64,000 bases of DNA from Chryseobacterium shigense (GCF_900156575.1 NZ_FTNY01000006.1:62001-126000), one strand, 5' to 3'. Counted from the first letter of the stretch, positions 18,066 through 27,266 are shown. A program made the numbers and translations. The notes: a model not told the origin generated them from the letters alone.

Positions 18066-19289
18066 TTATGCGTCTAATTCTCCCGCAATAATATTCATGC
18101 TACACATCGTTACGATCGCATCTGAAATCACAGAACCTGTGATCATTTCAGGATAGGCTTGGTAATAGATGAAGCATGGTCTTCTGAAGTGAAGTCTGTA
18201 AGGACTTCTTCCTCCATCGCTCACCAGATAGAATCCTAATTCTCCGTTTCCACCTTCTACAGCATGGTAAACTTCTCCTTTAGGCACCTCCGTTTCTCCC
18301 ATAACGATTTTGAAATGGTAGATTAAAGCTTCCATTTTTTTGTAAACATCTGCCTTTTCAGGAAGATAGAAATCCGGAACATCCGCGTGGAATGGCCCTT
18401 CTGGAAGATTGTCGTAGGCTTGGTTGATGATTTTAAGGGATTCCCAGATTTCCTGCTGACGAACCATAAAACGGTCGTAGGTATCACCTGCAGTTCCTAC
18501 AGGAATGATGAAGTCGAAATCTTCGTAAGATGAATAAGGTTGTGCCACTCTTACATCATAATCTACTCCTGCTGCACGTAAGTTCGGCCCGGTAAAACCA
18601 TAGCTTAATGCTCTTTCGGCAGAAATTGCTCCTGCACCAATGGTTCTGTCCATGAAAATTCTGTTTCTTTCTAATAGGGTACCGAATTCTTTAAATCTTG
18701 CCGGGAAGGTTTTTAAGAAGTCCTGTAATAACTCATGGAATTTTGGAGTGAAGTCTCTTTCAAAACCTCCGATTCTTCCCATATTGGTCGTCATTCTTGC
18801 TCCGCAAATCTGCTCGTACATGTCGTAAATACGTTCTCTTTCGATAAACATGTAGGTAAGACCTGTAATCGCTCCTGCATCCATTCCGGTTACCCCGTTA
18901 CAGATCAGGTGGTCACCGATTCTGGCTAATTCCATCAAAATAACACGCATATAATCTACACGCTTCGGAACTTTTATGCCGATCAGCTTTTCTACTGTCA
19001 TGTGCCAACCCAGGTTATTGATCGGTGCAGAACAGTAATTCATACGGTCGGTAAGGGTGGTGATCTGAGAATAATTTCTTCTTTCAGAAATTTTTTCAAA
19101 GGCTCTGTGGATGTATCCTACGGTTTGTTCTGCGTGAAGAATCCTTTCTCCGTCCATCGTTAAGATATTCTGGAAGATCCCGTGGGTTGCAGGGTGGGTA
19201 GGTCCTAAATTTAGGGTATACAACTGCCCGTCAATTTGCTCCTTACTTTCGTATTGGTTAAGTATATTAGATAATGAGTTATCTTTCAT
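18066..19289 (-). CDS. nuoD: NADH-quinone oxidoreductase subunit D
   Basis: 407 residues, 49-kDa-type subunit that shapes the quinone site beside NuoB. Diagnostic blocks are LNLGPTHPATHG near the N-terminus, the EKISERRNYSQITTLTDRMN region, and GELGFYLVSDGGRSPYRLHF near the C-terminus. It is a separate gene from nuoC, in contrast with the nuoCD fusion of enterobacteria. Confidence 0.97.
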   Translation of the reverse strand: MKDNSLSNILNQYESKEQIDGQLYTLNLGPTHPATHGIFQNILTMDGERILHAEQTVGYIHRAFEKISERRNYSQITTLTDRMNYCSAPINNLGWHMTVEKLIGIKVPKRVDYMRVILMELARIGDHLICNGVTGMDAGAITGLTYMFIERERIYDMYEQICGARMTTNMGRIGGFERDFTPKFHELLQDFLKTFPARFKEFGTLLERNRIFMDRTIGAGAISAERALSYGFTGPNLRAAGVDYDVRVAQPYSSYEDFDFIIPVGTAGDTYDRFMVRQQEIWESLKIINQAYDNLPEGPFHADVPDFYLPEKADVYKKMEALIYHFKIVMGETEVPKGEVYHAVEGGNGELGFYLVSDGGRSPYRLHFRRPCFIYYQAYPEMITGSVISDAIVTMCSMNIIAGELDA

Positions 19290-19298
19290 AATTTAAAT

Positions 19299-19356
19299 GC
19301 TTTAGGCTCTAGGCTTTAGGCTTTAAGCTTGTTGCTTATAGCTTACTGCTTATTGC
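19299..19356. repeat. Low-complexity GCTTTAGGCT-type repeats in the nuoC-nuoD spacer
   Basis: Repeated variations on GCTTTAGGCT, GCTTTAAGCTT, GCTTATAGCTTA and GCTTATTGC fill most of the 74-base spacer. The copies are imperfect and self-complementary in places (AAGCTT, TAGCT), so the transcript could form small hairpins. Confidence 0.7.
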
Positions 19357-19363
19357 ATTATTT

Positions 19364-19858
19364 TTATCTTCCGAACATATTATCGTCCTTATCTGTTCTT
19401 GTTCCATCTTCCAGACGGTATTCCTTCAGCATAGGATGGTATCCGAGATCTTCCATATTCAGGATCGGTCTCAGATCAGGATGTCCTTTAAATTTAATTC
19501 CGTAGAAGTCAAACGTTTCTCTTTCCATCCAGTTCGCTCCGGCAAATAATTCTACAAGAGAATCCACTTCGATATTTTCTCTGGACATAAAGATTTTCAG
19601 ACGTAATCTGAAATTGGCCATCATATTGTGTAGGTGATACACAACACCGATTTCCTTTTCAGGGAACTCAGGATAATGAATACCACAGATATCAGTAAGG
19701 AAATTAAATTCCAGCGATGAATCTCTCAGATAATGAATGATCTTTTTGATATCCTCTTTCTTCACTTCAATCGTCAACATTTCATAAGGTTCTGAGCTTG
19801 AAATAACAGAATCCGGAAATTCTCTTGTAATGGCTTCTAATACAAATTCGTTTGTCAT
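19364..19858 (-). CDS. nuoC: NADH-quinone oxidoreductase subunit C
   Basis: 164 residues, 30-kDa-type soluble subunit of the peripheral arm. The block NWMERETFDFYGIKFKGHPD followed by RPILNMEDLGYHPMLKEYRL matches the conserved C-terminal motif of the family. It starts five bases after the nuoB stop, within the same transcript. Confidence 0.96.
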   Translation of the reverse strand: MTNEFVLEAITREFPDSVISSSEPYEMLTIEVKKEDIKKIIHYLRDSSLEFNFLTDICGIHYPEFPEKEIGVVYHLHNMMANFRLRLKIFMSRENIEVDSLVELFAGANWMERETFDFYGIKFKGHPDLRPILNMEDLGYHPMLKEYRLEDGTRTDKDDNMFGR

Positions 19859-19863
19859 TTCCC

Positions 19864-20424
19864 TTAGTTGCTTATGTTGTAAGAATCTAGTAATTTCTGA
19901 TATTCAGGCATATCTCTTCTTCTGATGCTTTCGCTTTCGCAAAGAGCCTGAACCTGCATGACCCCTTCAATGATCTGCTCCGGTCTCGGAGGGCATCCCG
20001 GAACGTAAACGTCCACCGGAATAATTTTATCAATTCCCTGTAATACAGAGTAGGTATCAAAAATACCACCGCTGGAAGCACAAGCTCCAACAGCAACCAC
20101 CCATTTTGGCTCTGCCATCTGAGTGTAAACTTCTTTCAGGACGGGTCCTAGTTTTTTAGATATCGTTCCACAAACCATCAACATATCTGCCTGTCTTGGT
20201 GAGAAAGAGTTTCTTTCCATACCAAATCTTGAAGCATCATAGGTAGGATTCAGGGTAGCCATAAACTCGATACCACAACAAGAAGTAGCAAATGGTAAGG
20301 GCCAAAGAGAAAACTTTCTAGCCATCCCGATTACACTGCTCAGTTTCGTTGCGAAAAACCCTTCTCCTTCAAATCCTTCGGGAGCAGGTGCATCTGTTCT
20401 TATTACTGGTTTTTTGTCTGACAT
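19864..20424 (-). CDS. nuoB: NADH-quinone oxidoreductase subunit B (cluster N2)
   Basis: 186 residues. It binds the terminal 4Fe-4S cluster N2 that reduces quinone. The ligands Cys49/Cys50 (TSCCGIEFM), Cys115 (GACASSGG) and Cys144 (VPGCPPRPE) are all present. The start is 95 bases from the nuoA stop. Confidence 0.97.
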   Translation of the reverse strand: MSDKKPVIRTDAPAPEGFEGEGFFATKLSSVIGMARKFSLWPLPFATSCCGIEFMATLNPTYDASRFGMERNSFSPRQADMLMVCGTISKKLGPVLKEVYTQMAEPKWVVAVGACASSGGIFDTYSVLQGIDKIIPVDVYVPGCPPRPEQIIEGVMQVQALCESESIRRRDMPEYQKLLDSYNISN

Positions 20425-20519
20425 TTTTTATTAAATATTTAAAGATTAAAACATTTAAAATTTAAAAATATGATCCTTCTTTAAATTTTCAAATCCATTC
20501 AATCTTCTAATGTTAAAAT

Positions 20520-20891
20520 TTATTTATCCCAATCTAGTGCACCACGTTTCCAAACATAGAAAAACGCCATGAAGAAGATTGCGACGAACGTAAGTACGGC
20601 CAGGAATCCTTCTACTCCGAATTCTCTGAAATTAACCGCGTATGGGTAAAAAAATACGATTTCAATATCGAATAGTACGAACAATACCGCTGTCAGGAAG
20701 TACTTAATAGAAAACGGTGTTCTCGCATTTCCTTCTACTGGAACTCCACATTCCCAGCTTTGATTCTTTACAGAATTTCCTTTTTTCTGTTTCGGTCCCA
20801 GAAAATGGGCTCCAAGCAAAGAAACGGCTACAAACGCCATGGCTACACCTGCTTGAATAAGGATTGGAATATAACTTTCAGGTAAATTCAT
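20520..20891 (-). CDS. nuoA: NADH-quinone oxidoreductase subunit A
   Basis: 123 residues, three membrane helices. The loop with the conserved cysteine (NQSWECGVPVEGNARTPFS) and the FDIEIVFFYPYAV helix are diagnostic of NuoA. It is the first gene of the 14-subunit operon; a -7-like box lies 24-31 bases upstream. Confidence 0.96.
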   Translation of the reverse strand: MNLPESYIPILIQAGVAMAFVAVSLLGAHFLGPKQKKGNSVKNQSWECGVPVEGNARTPFSIKYFLTAVLFVLFDIEIVFFYPYAVNFREFGVEGFLAVLTFVAIFFMAFFYVWKRGALDWDK

Positions 20892-20914
20892 TTTTGCATT
20901 ATTATCTCAATTTG

Positions 20915-20922
20915 CAAATTTA
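20915..20922 (-). promoter_or_regulatory. Candidate -7 box for the nuo operon
   Basis: On the minus strand the octamer TAAATTTG matches the Bacteroidetes -7 consensus TAnnTTTG, 24 bases before the nuoA start. A well-spaced -33 TTG is not obvious, which lowers confidence. Confidence 0.45.
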
Positions 20923-21012
20923 GCGAATAAACAATAAAGCATGAAATTAATAAGCTTAAAAGTGGGATGAAAATAGGGAAAAGTGGTAATTTAGAATCAA
21001 TAAAAATAGTAC

Positions 21013-21189
21013 TTATTTCTTCATTTTTTTGAGGAGAGAGTAGGCCATGAATGAAATATATCCAAAAAGAATACTGGCCAGGATTATATTAACTACCGTA
21101 TTCATTCTGTCGTCTTCGATTTTGAAAAAGAAGTTGTAAGCGATAAATGCTGCGATCAGAACAGCGAAAACAATAAGATGTGGTTTCAT
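21013..21189 (-). CDS. Small two-helix membrane protein (58 aa)
   Basis: ATG at 21189 to TAA at 21013. The protein has two hydrophobic helices (about 5-21 and 32-52) separated by a short charged loop (FKIEDDRMN) and ends in LLKKMKK. Hydrophobicity and the basic tail are consistent with a real small inner-membrane protein. No family recognised. It lies upstream of nuoA in the same orientation, with about 120 bases between them. Confidence 0.6.
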   Translation of the reverse strand: MKPHLIVFAVLIAAFIAYNFFFKIEDDRMNTVVNIILASILFGYISFMAYSLLKKMKK

Positions 21190-21235
21190 AAGGCAGGGGA
21201 TACGGGTTATGGAGTTCGGGTTCGGAGTGAAAAAT

Positions 21236-21280
21236 ATGAGTTATTAGCTTCATATTTGAAATAAATCACTAATAACTCAT
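21236..21280. repeat. Perfect 12-bp inverted repeat with 21-base loop
   Basis: ATGAGTTATTAG at 21236-21247 pairs with CTAATAACTCAT at 21269-21280. It lies just past the stop of the GNAT-like gene. No T-run follows the stem on either strand, so it is not a standard terminator, though it may protect the 3' end of the mRNA. Confidence 0.6.
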
Positions 21281-21293
21281 CCTTTATCAATCA

Positions 21294-22427
21294 TTAATGA
21301 TCGGTTATCATCAACGAGTATGTTCTTCTTCTTTTATGGTTCACCGGATTGTAGTCCTGCCACAGAACCTGGACACTTTTGTTTTCTTCAAGCTCAGGAT
21401 TGGTCTCGGCAAAATCGATTCCCATACTGGTAAAACGAACAAAAATTTCTTTGAAAATAATGGCGGTCACCCCACGTCTCTGATATTCGGGGTGAATTCC
21501 GATCAGGTAAAAGTTGGCGCGGTCATTTTTCTTTCCAGCCTGTAAAAAATGCCACCATCCCAAAGGAAACAGCTTTCCTTTTGATTTCTGTAAAGCCTTT
21601 GAATAAGAAGGCATCGTGATGGCAAAAGAAACCAGCTCGTTGTTTTCGTCTACAACACAGATGACATAGTTTTTGTCTATAAAAGGGAAATATTTTTCTC
21701 GGTAGGTTTGTATCTGTTCATCTGAAATAGGGGTGTAGGTAGAAAGGTGTTTATAAGTTTCGTCAAGAAGCTTAAACATAGGTTCCACAAACGGCAGGAT
21801 CTCCTGTTTCGATTTGAAATTAAGAACTTTAAGCTTGTATTTTTGTGCAATCAATCCACTGAATTTTTCTACTTTTTCAGGTAATATTTTCGGGAAGTTC
21901 ATTTCGTATTCCACCCATTCTTTTTCTTTGACAAGTCCCAGTTCTTCCAGGTGCTTAGGGTAGTATTCGTGATTGTAAATTCCGATCATAGTGGCCAGCT
22001 TGTCAAATCCCATGGTCAGCATTCCGGCTTTATCGAGATTAGTGAACCCCATAGGTCCTTCAATCTTGTCTATCTTGTTTTCTTTGGCATAATCTATTGC
22101 TTTTTGAATCAAAGCTTTAGAGACCTCCTTATCATCAATGAAATCGATCCATCCGAAACGCACTTTTTTAATTCCTAATTCCTTTTCCTCTTTGTGATTG
22201 ATGATCACAGCAATTCTTCCCACCACTTTATGGTCTTTGAATGCCAGAAATTGCCTGGATTTTGAATAATTTAAAGCTGGGTTTTCTTTTGGATCCCAAA
22301 GTTTAAATTCGTCTTTGACAAAAGAAGGAACATAATAGGGGTTGTTTTTATAAAGATCCATCGGAAACCTTACGAATTGTTTTAATTCGCTTTGGTTTTT
22401 AACTTCAATAACTGAAACTTCAGACAT
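21294..22427 (-). CDS. GNAT-fold acyltransferase-like protein
   Basis: 377 residues from the ATG at 22427, giving MSEVSVIEVKNQ; an upstream in-frame start at 22451 is possible but adds an unusual leader. The C-terminal part contains FYLIGIHPEYQRRGVTAIIF (about 300-320), the classic acetyl-CoA pyrophosphate-binding loop of GNAT enzymes (V-x-P-x-x-Q-R-R-G). The N-terminal FPMDLYKNNPYYVPSF block is typical of a conserved Bacteroidetes family. The substrate is unknown. Confidence 0.75.
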   Translation of the reverse strand: MSEVSVIEVKNQSELKQFVRFPMDLYKNNPYYVPSFVKDEFKLWDPKENPALNYSKSRQFLAFKDHKVVGRIAVIINHKEEKELGIKKVRFGWIDFIDDKEVSKALIQKAIDYAKENKIDKIEGPMGFTNLDKAGMLTMGFDKLATMIGIYNHEYYPKHLEELGLVKEKEWVEYEMNFPKILPEKVEKFSGLIAQKYKLKVLNFKSKQEILPFVEPMFKLLDETYKHLSTYTPISDEQIQTYREKYFPFIDKNYVICVVDENNELVSFAITMPSYSKALQKSKGKLFPLGWWHFLQAGKKNDRANFYLIGIHPEYQRRGVTAIIFKEIFVRFTSMGIDFAETNPELEENKSVQVLWQDYNPVNHKRRRTYSLMITDH

Positions 22428-22531
22428 AATGAGAGGGTAATTAAAGGACAAATATAAATAATAATATGTAATACTTTGGCACAGTTTTTACATCATTATG
22501 GTTAAAATTTAAACACAAAAATCTAAATAAA

Positions 22532-23242
22532 ATGATGGGTTATTATATCATTATCGGTGTTTCAATGCTGGTAAGCTGGTGGGTTTCGTCCAGATTGAAA
22601 TCGAAATTTGAATATTATTCCAATGTACATCTTAGAAATGGTCTATCAGGTAAGGAAGTGGCGGAAAAAATGCTTAGAGATAATGGGATCAACGATGTAC
22701 AGGTTATTTCAGTTCCCGGTCAGCTTACAGATCACTATAATCCGGCAGATAAAACAGTCAATCTTTCTGAGGGAGTCTATATGCAGAGAAATGCGGCAGC
22801 AGCAGCAGTAGCTGCTCACGAATGCGGACATGCGGTACAGCATGCGGTAGGATATTCGATGCTGAATCTGCGTTCTAAATTGGTTCCTGTCGTCAATATA
22901 ACTTCTAATTTAATGCAGTTTGTCCTGATCGCAGGTATTGGGGTAATGGCAGCTACAAGATCCATTGAGAATCCAAATGGAAATACAGCGGTCTTAGCTA
23001 TTGGAGTGGCGATGTTTGCCATGACCACGCTTTTTGCTTTTGTAACGCTTCCGGTGGAATATGATGCCAGTAACAGAGCTATGAAATGGCTTAAAGATAC
23101 GGGTACAGTGACTCAGGAGGAGTTTGTAGGGGTGCAGGACAGTCTGAAGTGGGCAGCCAGAACTTATGTGGTAGCAGCCATCGGATCGCTGGCACAGCTT
23201 ATTTACTGGGCTTCTTTGCTCTTAGGAGGCAGACGAAATTAA
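22532..23242 (+). CDS. YugP-like zinc metallopeptidase (membrane)
   Basis: 236 residues. The HECGH motif (about 92-96) is a HExxH-type zinc site, and the architecture is that of the membrane zinc peptidases of the YugP family: a leading membrane helix, a peptidase core, hydrophobic segments near 117-135 and 150-172, and a C-terminal helix. The gene is convergent with yigZ, and the last four bases overlap. Physiological substrates are not known. Confidence 0.87.
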   Translation: MMGYYIIIGVSMLVSWWVSSRLKSKFEYYSNVHLRNGLSGKEVAEKMLRDNGINDVQVISVPGQLTDHYNPADKTVNLSEGVYMQRNAAAAAVAAHECGHAVQHAVGYSMLNLRSKLVPVVNITSNLMQFVLIAGIGVMAATRSIENPNGNTAVLAIGVAMFAMTTLFAFVTLPVEYDASNRAMKWLKDTGTVTQEEFVGVQDSLKWAARTYVVAAIGSLAQLIYWASLLLGGRRN

Positions 23243-23841
23243 TCTTTAAATTCAAATGAAATATACTGCATCTCGGATAATTTATCTGAGATGCTTTCTT
23301 TTAGTGCTAGTTTTAAAGAGGCTGTCAGTATACAGTTTTCGTTGGCATCGAAGTTTAAAACTTTAGCATCAAATTTAGAAAGAAGAGTGAAAATCGTATT
23401 CTGCTGGTTGAAATTAAACTGAATTTCAATTTCTGCTTCAAGCTCCCTTGTGATAATATTAGCTTCATCCAGGGTGATCTTTGCGCATTCTTTATAGGCT
23501 TTAACAAGACCGGAAACCCCAAGTTTGGTGCCGCCATAGTAACGGACTGAAATAACAAGAACATTGGTGATTTCATGTGCTAAAAGCTGGTTGTAAATAG
23601 GAAGTCCCGCACTTCCGGAGGGCTCTCCGTCATCATTCGCACGGTAATTTTCACCTTCCAGGCCCATTCTGAAAGCATAGCAGTGGTGAGTTGCTTTCGG
23701 ATGTTCCGTTCTTACTTTTTCCAGGGCATTTTTCAGTTCTTTATCATTGCTGACAGGGAATGCAAATCCAATGAACTTGCTTCCTTTTTCTTTCAATAAT
23801 GTATTTTCTACAGGTTTCTCTATGGTTTTGTATTCGAACAT
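23239..23841 (-). CDS. YigZ/IMPACT family protein
   Basis: 200 residues. The central block GEPSGSAGLPIYNQL followed by VRYYGGTKLGVSGLVKAY is the signature of the YigZ/IMPACT (UPF0029) family. In E. coli and eukaryotes these proteins have been linked to translation or stress control, but the biochemical role is unsettled. Overlaps the convergent peptidase gene by four bases. Confidence 0.9.
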   Translation of the reverse strand: MFEYKTIEKPVENTLLKEKGSKFIGFAFPVSNDKELKNALEKVRTEHPKATHHCYAFRMGLEGENYRANDDGEPSGSAGLPIYNQLLAHEITNVLVISVRYYGGTKLGVSGLVKAYKECAKITLDEANIITRELEAEIEIQFNFNQQNTIFTLLSKFDAKVLNFDANENCILTASLKLALKESISDKLSEMQYISFEFKD

Positions 23842-24046
23842 TTATGCCTTTCCAATTTATTTTTACAAAATTACGTTTTATAATAAACAAAAAAGAGCCG
23901 GAATACTCTTTAAATATCTATTTCCAGGTAAAGTATAGAAAAATCCTTCTTTTCAGATGTTTATTATCAATCTAGAAAAGAAGGACTGGAAGTAAATCTT
24001 ATACCTGATTGTATTACTCAGCTATAGTTAAAGTTTGTCAATATAT

Positions 24047-24268
24047 TTATTCGTTACAGCAGGGTGGTAGAACAGGTGTGTTGCATAAACCCCATTGTTG
24101 ACCAGCATCTGAAATAGGGTGACAAGCACTTCCTATGCAGCATTGATCGGGTCCGCATCCTTGATTGGGTAACCAAGGTGCTCCGCATTGGTTAAATCCT
24201 CCAATAATTGATTTTTGATCATTTCTTGTAAGCATTTTTGCGCCTTTTACATTTTTTAAATTTTTCAT
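24047..24268 (-). CDS. Cys-rich peptide precursor with GG-type leader
   Basis: 73 residues. The leader MKNLKNVKGAKMLTRNDQKS ends in IIGG at residue 24, a double-glycine cleavage site of the type removed by peptidase-containing ABC exporters. The 49-residue core has eight cysteines, with CC pairs near the middle and at the C-terminus, and is rich in Pro and Gly. This fits a bacteriocin-like or other secreted peptide. No exporter, immunity or modification gene is visible on either side, so processing would depend on machinery elsewhere. Bioactivity is inference. Confidence 0.7.
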   Translation of the reverse strand: MKNLKNVKGAKMLTRNDQKSIIGGFNQCGAPWLPNQGCGPDQCCIGSACHPISDAGQQWGLCNTPVLPPCCNE

Positions 24269-24349
24269 AATGTTTTTTTTTAAATTTGTATAACAAATTA
24301 ATGAATTATTTACATGTAAAAAACGATAATTTTAGATTATTTTATTATG

Positions 24350-25396
24350 TTAAAATGAATTATTGTGAAATTGATTTTTAATGTATTTTTCAATTGTATT
24401 GTCTTTAAAGCTTAAAACCTGGTTGGTTCTAAAATCAAACTGCGGAGCTTTTGTTCCGTTTTCCAGCTTCAGAGCATCATTTTTAATGACTATTGCTTCG
24501 TCCCAAAGTCCGGCATTGATGAATTGCTGTAGAGTATAAGTTCCGCCCTCTATAATAATGGATTGTATCTGCTCTTTATAAAGTGCATGCATCAGATCCT
24601 GTAGGAAATTCTTCTTTTCAACTTTAATAAATCTGATGTTGTTTTCTATTCCTTCTTTAGTGGTGTTGATGACCAGAGTTGGAGCTTCATTATTGTAGAT
24701 CTTAAAATGGGTCGGAACTTTTAAATCAAAGTCTATGAGAACCCGTACTGGATTGGTTCCCTCCGCATTTCTAACCGTTAAACTCGGATTGTCATTTAAA
24801 GCCGTTTGAGTTCCGACCAGAATTGCATGTTCGTTTGCTCTTAACTGGTGAACAAACTGATTGACAAGTGAATTGGAAATAGCGGTAGGTTTGAAATCTT
24901 TATCTAAGAAGCCATCTCCTGATTCTGCCCATTTCAGGATAATGTAAGGTCTTTTCTTTTCGTGGTAGGTGAAAAATCTTTTATTGAGTTCTACACATTC
25001 GTTTTCTGATACTCCGGAAACTACTTCTATACCTGCGTCCTGGATGATTTTTTTTCCTTTGCCGTTTACTTTATCATGGGAGTCCATCGCGCCGATTACT
25101 ACTTTTTTGAATCCAAGTTCTTTAATTTTTAAAGCGCAAGGCGGTGTTTTTCCATAATGGGCACAAGGTTCCAGAGAAACATAAATTGTGGATTCAGGAA
25201 TCAGTTCTTTATTCTCCACAGAGCTGATTGCGTTGATCTCAGCATGATTTTCTCCTGCCTTGTGGTGATAGCCTTCTCCGATAATTTTTCCGTCATGGAC
25301 GATCACGCTTCCTACCAGAGGATTGGGATAGGTGTTACCTAATGCTTTTTCGGCAAGCTCGATGCATCTTTTTATATATTGTTCGTCGTTGTTCAT
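24350..25396 (-). CDS. ribD: Bifunctional riboflavin deaminase/reductase
   Basis: 348 residues from the ATG at 25396, giving MNNDEQYIKRCIELAEKALG, the normal RibD start; the frame runs 78 bases further up but those residues are not RibD-like. The deaminase half has the zinc motif HAEIN (about 50) and PCAHYGKTPPC (about 75-85). The reductase half includes the NDNPSLTVRNAEGTNPVRV block. It performs two early steps of riboflavin synthesis. No FMN riboswitch is visible upstream. It lies 64 bases after the DUF349 gene on the same strand. Confidence 0.93.
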   Translation of the reverse strand: MNNDEQYIKRCIELAEKALGNTYPNPLVGSVIVHDGKIIGEGYHHKAGENHAEINAISSVENKELIPESTIYVSLEPCAHYGKTPPCALKIKELGFKKVVIGAMDSHDKVNGKGKKIIQDAGIEVVSGVSENECVELNKRFFTYHEKKRPYIILKWAESGDGFLDKDFKPTAISNSLVNQFVHQLRANEHAILVGTQTALNDNPSLTVRNAEGTNPVRVLIDFDLKVPTHFKIYNNEAPTLVINTTKEGIENNIRFIKVEKKNFLQDLMHALYKEQIQSIIIEGGTYTLQQFINAGLWDEAIVIKNDALKLENGTKAPQFDFRTNQVLSFKDNTIEKYIKNQFHNNSF

Positions 25397-25460
25397 AAGT
25401 TGAAAAATAAAAAGCGAAGACAAATTTCTTTGCTTCGCCTTTATGATATGTTTTAATAGA

Positions 25461-27266
25461 TTACTCTCCTGCAATAATATTGTGAAGATTTTGTCTTAAA
25501 GTTTCAAGATGTGCTTTCTTCTCGTCGATGGTATTAAAGGTATCTCTTAGAAGTGGATTTTCTTTTGATGGGTTTTTGAAGAATGAAAGGTTGTTTTCCA
25601 GTTTTACAATTTCACCTTCAAGATCAGAAATCTGGCTCTTGATTTTTCTTGCTTTATCTGTAAGCTGGTTCTCTGTCAGTCCTTCTTCTTTCAGTTCAAG
25701 TTCATTGATTTTATTCAATTTCAACTTTTCTCTTAATGTTCTGTTGAACTCGGTGTTGATCGCGATTTTGTCTCTTGGTACTTTTCCAATGTTATTCCAG
25801 GCTGTTTTTATGGCTTCTATTTTTTCAATACTGCCTTCGTCATTGGAGACTGTTTTCAGGTCTTCCAGAATTTCCTTTTTATGCTTGTAGTTTTCCTTCC
25901 AGTTATCATTGGAGGCATTGTTTTTCTCTCTGTAATTGTTGAAGAAGGTATTACACGCATCACGGAATTCGTCCCAAATCTTGTTGGTCATACTTTTAGG
26001 AACATGACCTACTTTTTTCCAGTCTTCCTGAAGTTTCTTGAATAAAGGAACGGTAATATCCCATTCTTCATTATTCATATTATCCTGAGCAGTCTGAATG
26101 AGTTTTAATTTTTCTTCAAGATTAGACTGTTGGGAACCTTTCAGAGATTTATAATAATTATTCTTTGTTGTATTGAAGCTTCTAAGGATGGTTTTGAAGT
26201 CATTCCAGTTCTGATTGGATAGTTTTCTTGGAACACTTCCTGTTTTTAAAAATTCAGTACGTAAATCTTCAACTCTTTTGATCGAATTCTGCCAGTAGTT
26301 GTGATTAGGAGTTTCAGAAGGCTCAGATAGTTTTTTGATCTCTGCAATGATCTGATTTTTCTTTTCCAGATTGTCATTCTGCTCTCCTTCGATGGCTGCC
26401 GACAATTCAGATTTTCTTTCATGAATTTTATTGGAAATTTCTTTGAATTCTTCCCATGTTTTTTCACGGAATTCTTCAGCTACCGGTTCAGCTTCTTCTT
26501 TCCAAAGTTTGTGAAGATACTGAAGTTCGTTTAATGCTTTTTGAATCACAGGCTCACTTTCAAGTTCTTTAGCTCTTGCAATGATGTGCTGTCTTTTTTC
26601 CAGATTGTGACTGAATTCCTGCTCCAGAAATTCTTTATTCAGATCCAGCATTTGATAAAACTGGTTCAGATGGTGGAAATAGTTATTGTTAAGAATCTTG
26701 AATTCGGATTTCGCTACCTGACCTGCTTTTGACCATTCTTCTTTGATTTCACGGATAGATTTGAAAAGATTGGTTCCCGGTTCAGAATTGGTATAAAGAT
26801 TTTTAAGTCTTTCTATAATATTCTGACGGTGATCAAGGTTTTTCTTTTGTTCTTCATCCTGTGATTTCTGGTAAGTGTCATGTTTTTCTCTGAAAATATT
26901 AATCAGAGCAGACAATTTAGACTGTAAAGGATGCTCATAGCTGAAGTTTTCAGGCGCATTTCCTCCTTCTTCATGTTCATGCTTTTTGTCTTCCACTTCA
27001 TCATGAATGTAATGACTTGCTTTTTCTTTTAACAGATTGAATCTTTTGAAATTTTCACCGGCATTGGCTGTGTTGATGATCGTTTCCATTTCTTTCAAAG
27101 CATCAGCGAGAGAAATATCATCTGCATGTTCCTCTTCTGTATGTTCTGCTTCATCAGCGGGAGGAGTTTCAGTATGAGATGTAGGTACTTCCGACGTTTC
27201 CTGTTGAGATACTTCGTTAGAATTTTTATTTTCTTCGTTTTCAGAAAGATTGTTTTCTGTAGTCAT
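25461..27266 (-). CDS. DUF349 repeat protein
   Basis: 601 residues, highly charged and helical, with an acidic low-complexity N-terminus (about 1-55, rich in E, T, N). Several DUF349-type repeats follow, each with a pattern like W-x-x-x-G-x-x-P/A then a W-x-x-F module (EEWSKAGQVAKSEFK, LQEDWKKVGHVPKSMTNK, IKTAWNNIGKVPRDK). Such proteins are common in Bacteroidetes; function not established. No signal peptide. Confidence 0.85.
   Translation of the reverse strand: MTTENNLSENEENKNSNEVSQQETSEVPTSHTETPPADEAEHTEEEHADDISLADALKEMETIINTANAGENFKRFNLLKEKASHYIHDEVEDKKHEHEEGGNAPENFSYEHPLQSKLSALINIFREKHDTYQKSQDEEQKKNLDHRQNIIERLKNLYTNSEPGTNLFKSIREIKEEWSKAGQVAKSEFKILNNNYFHHLNQFYQMLDLNKEFLEQEFSHNLEKRQHIIARAKELESEPVIQKALNELQYLHKLWKEEAEPVAEEFREKTWEEFKEISNKIHERKSELSAAIEGEQNDNLEKKNQIIAEIKKLSEPSETPNHNYWQNSIKRVEDLRTEFLKTGSVPRKLSNQNWNDFKTILRSFNTTKNNYYKSLKGSQQSNLEEKLKLIQTAQDNMNNEEWDITVPLFKKLQEDWKKVGHVPKSMTNKIWDEFRDACNTFFNNYREKNNASNDNWKENYKHKKEILEDLKTVSNDEGSIEKIEAIKTAWNNIGKVPRDKIAINTEFNRTLREKLKLNKINELELKEEGLTENQLTDKARKIKSQISDLEGEIVKLENNLSFFKNPSKENPLLRDTFNTIDEKKAHLETLRQNLHNIIAGE

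Noticed and set aside
21236-21280. Inverted repeat as an intrinsic terminator of the GNAT gene
   Set aside because: No T-run follows the stem on either strand; kept only as an inverted repeat.
25397-25460. FMN riboswitch upstream of ribD
   Set aside because: The spacer to the DUF349 gene is only 64 bases, too short, and shows none of the conserved RFN elements.
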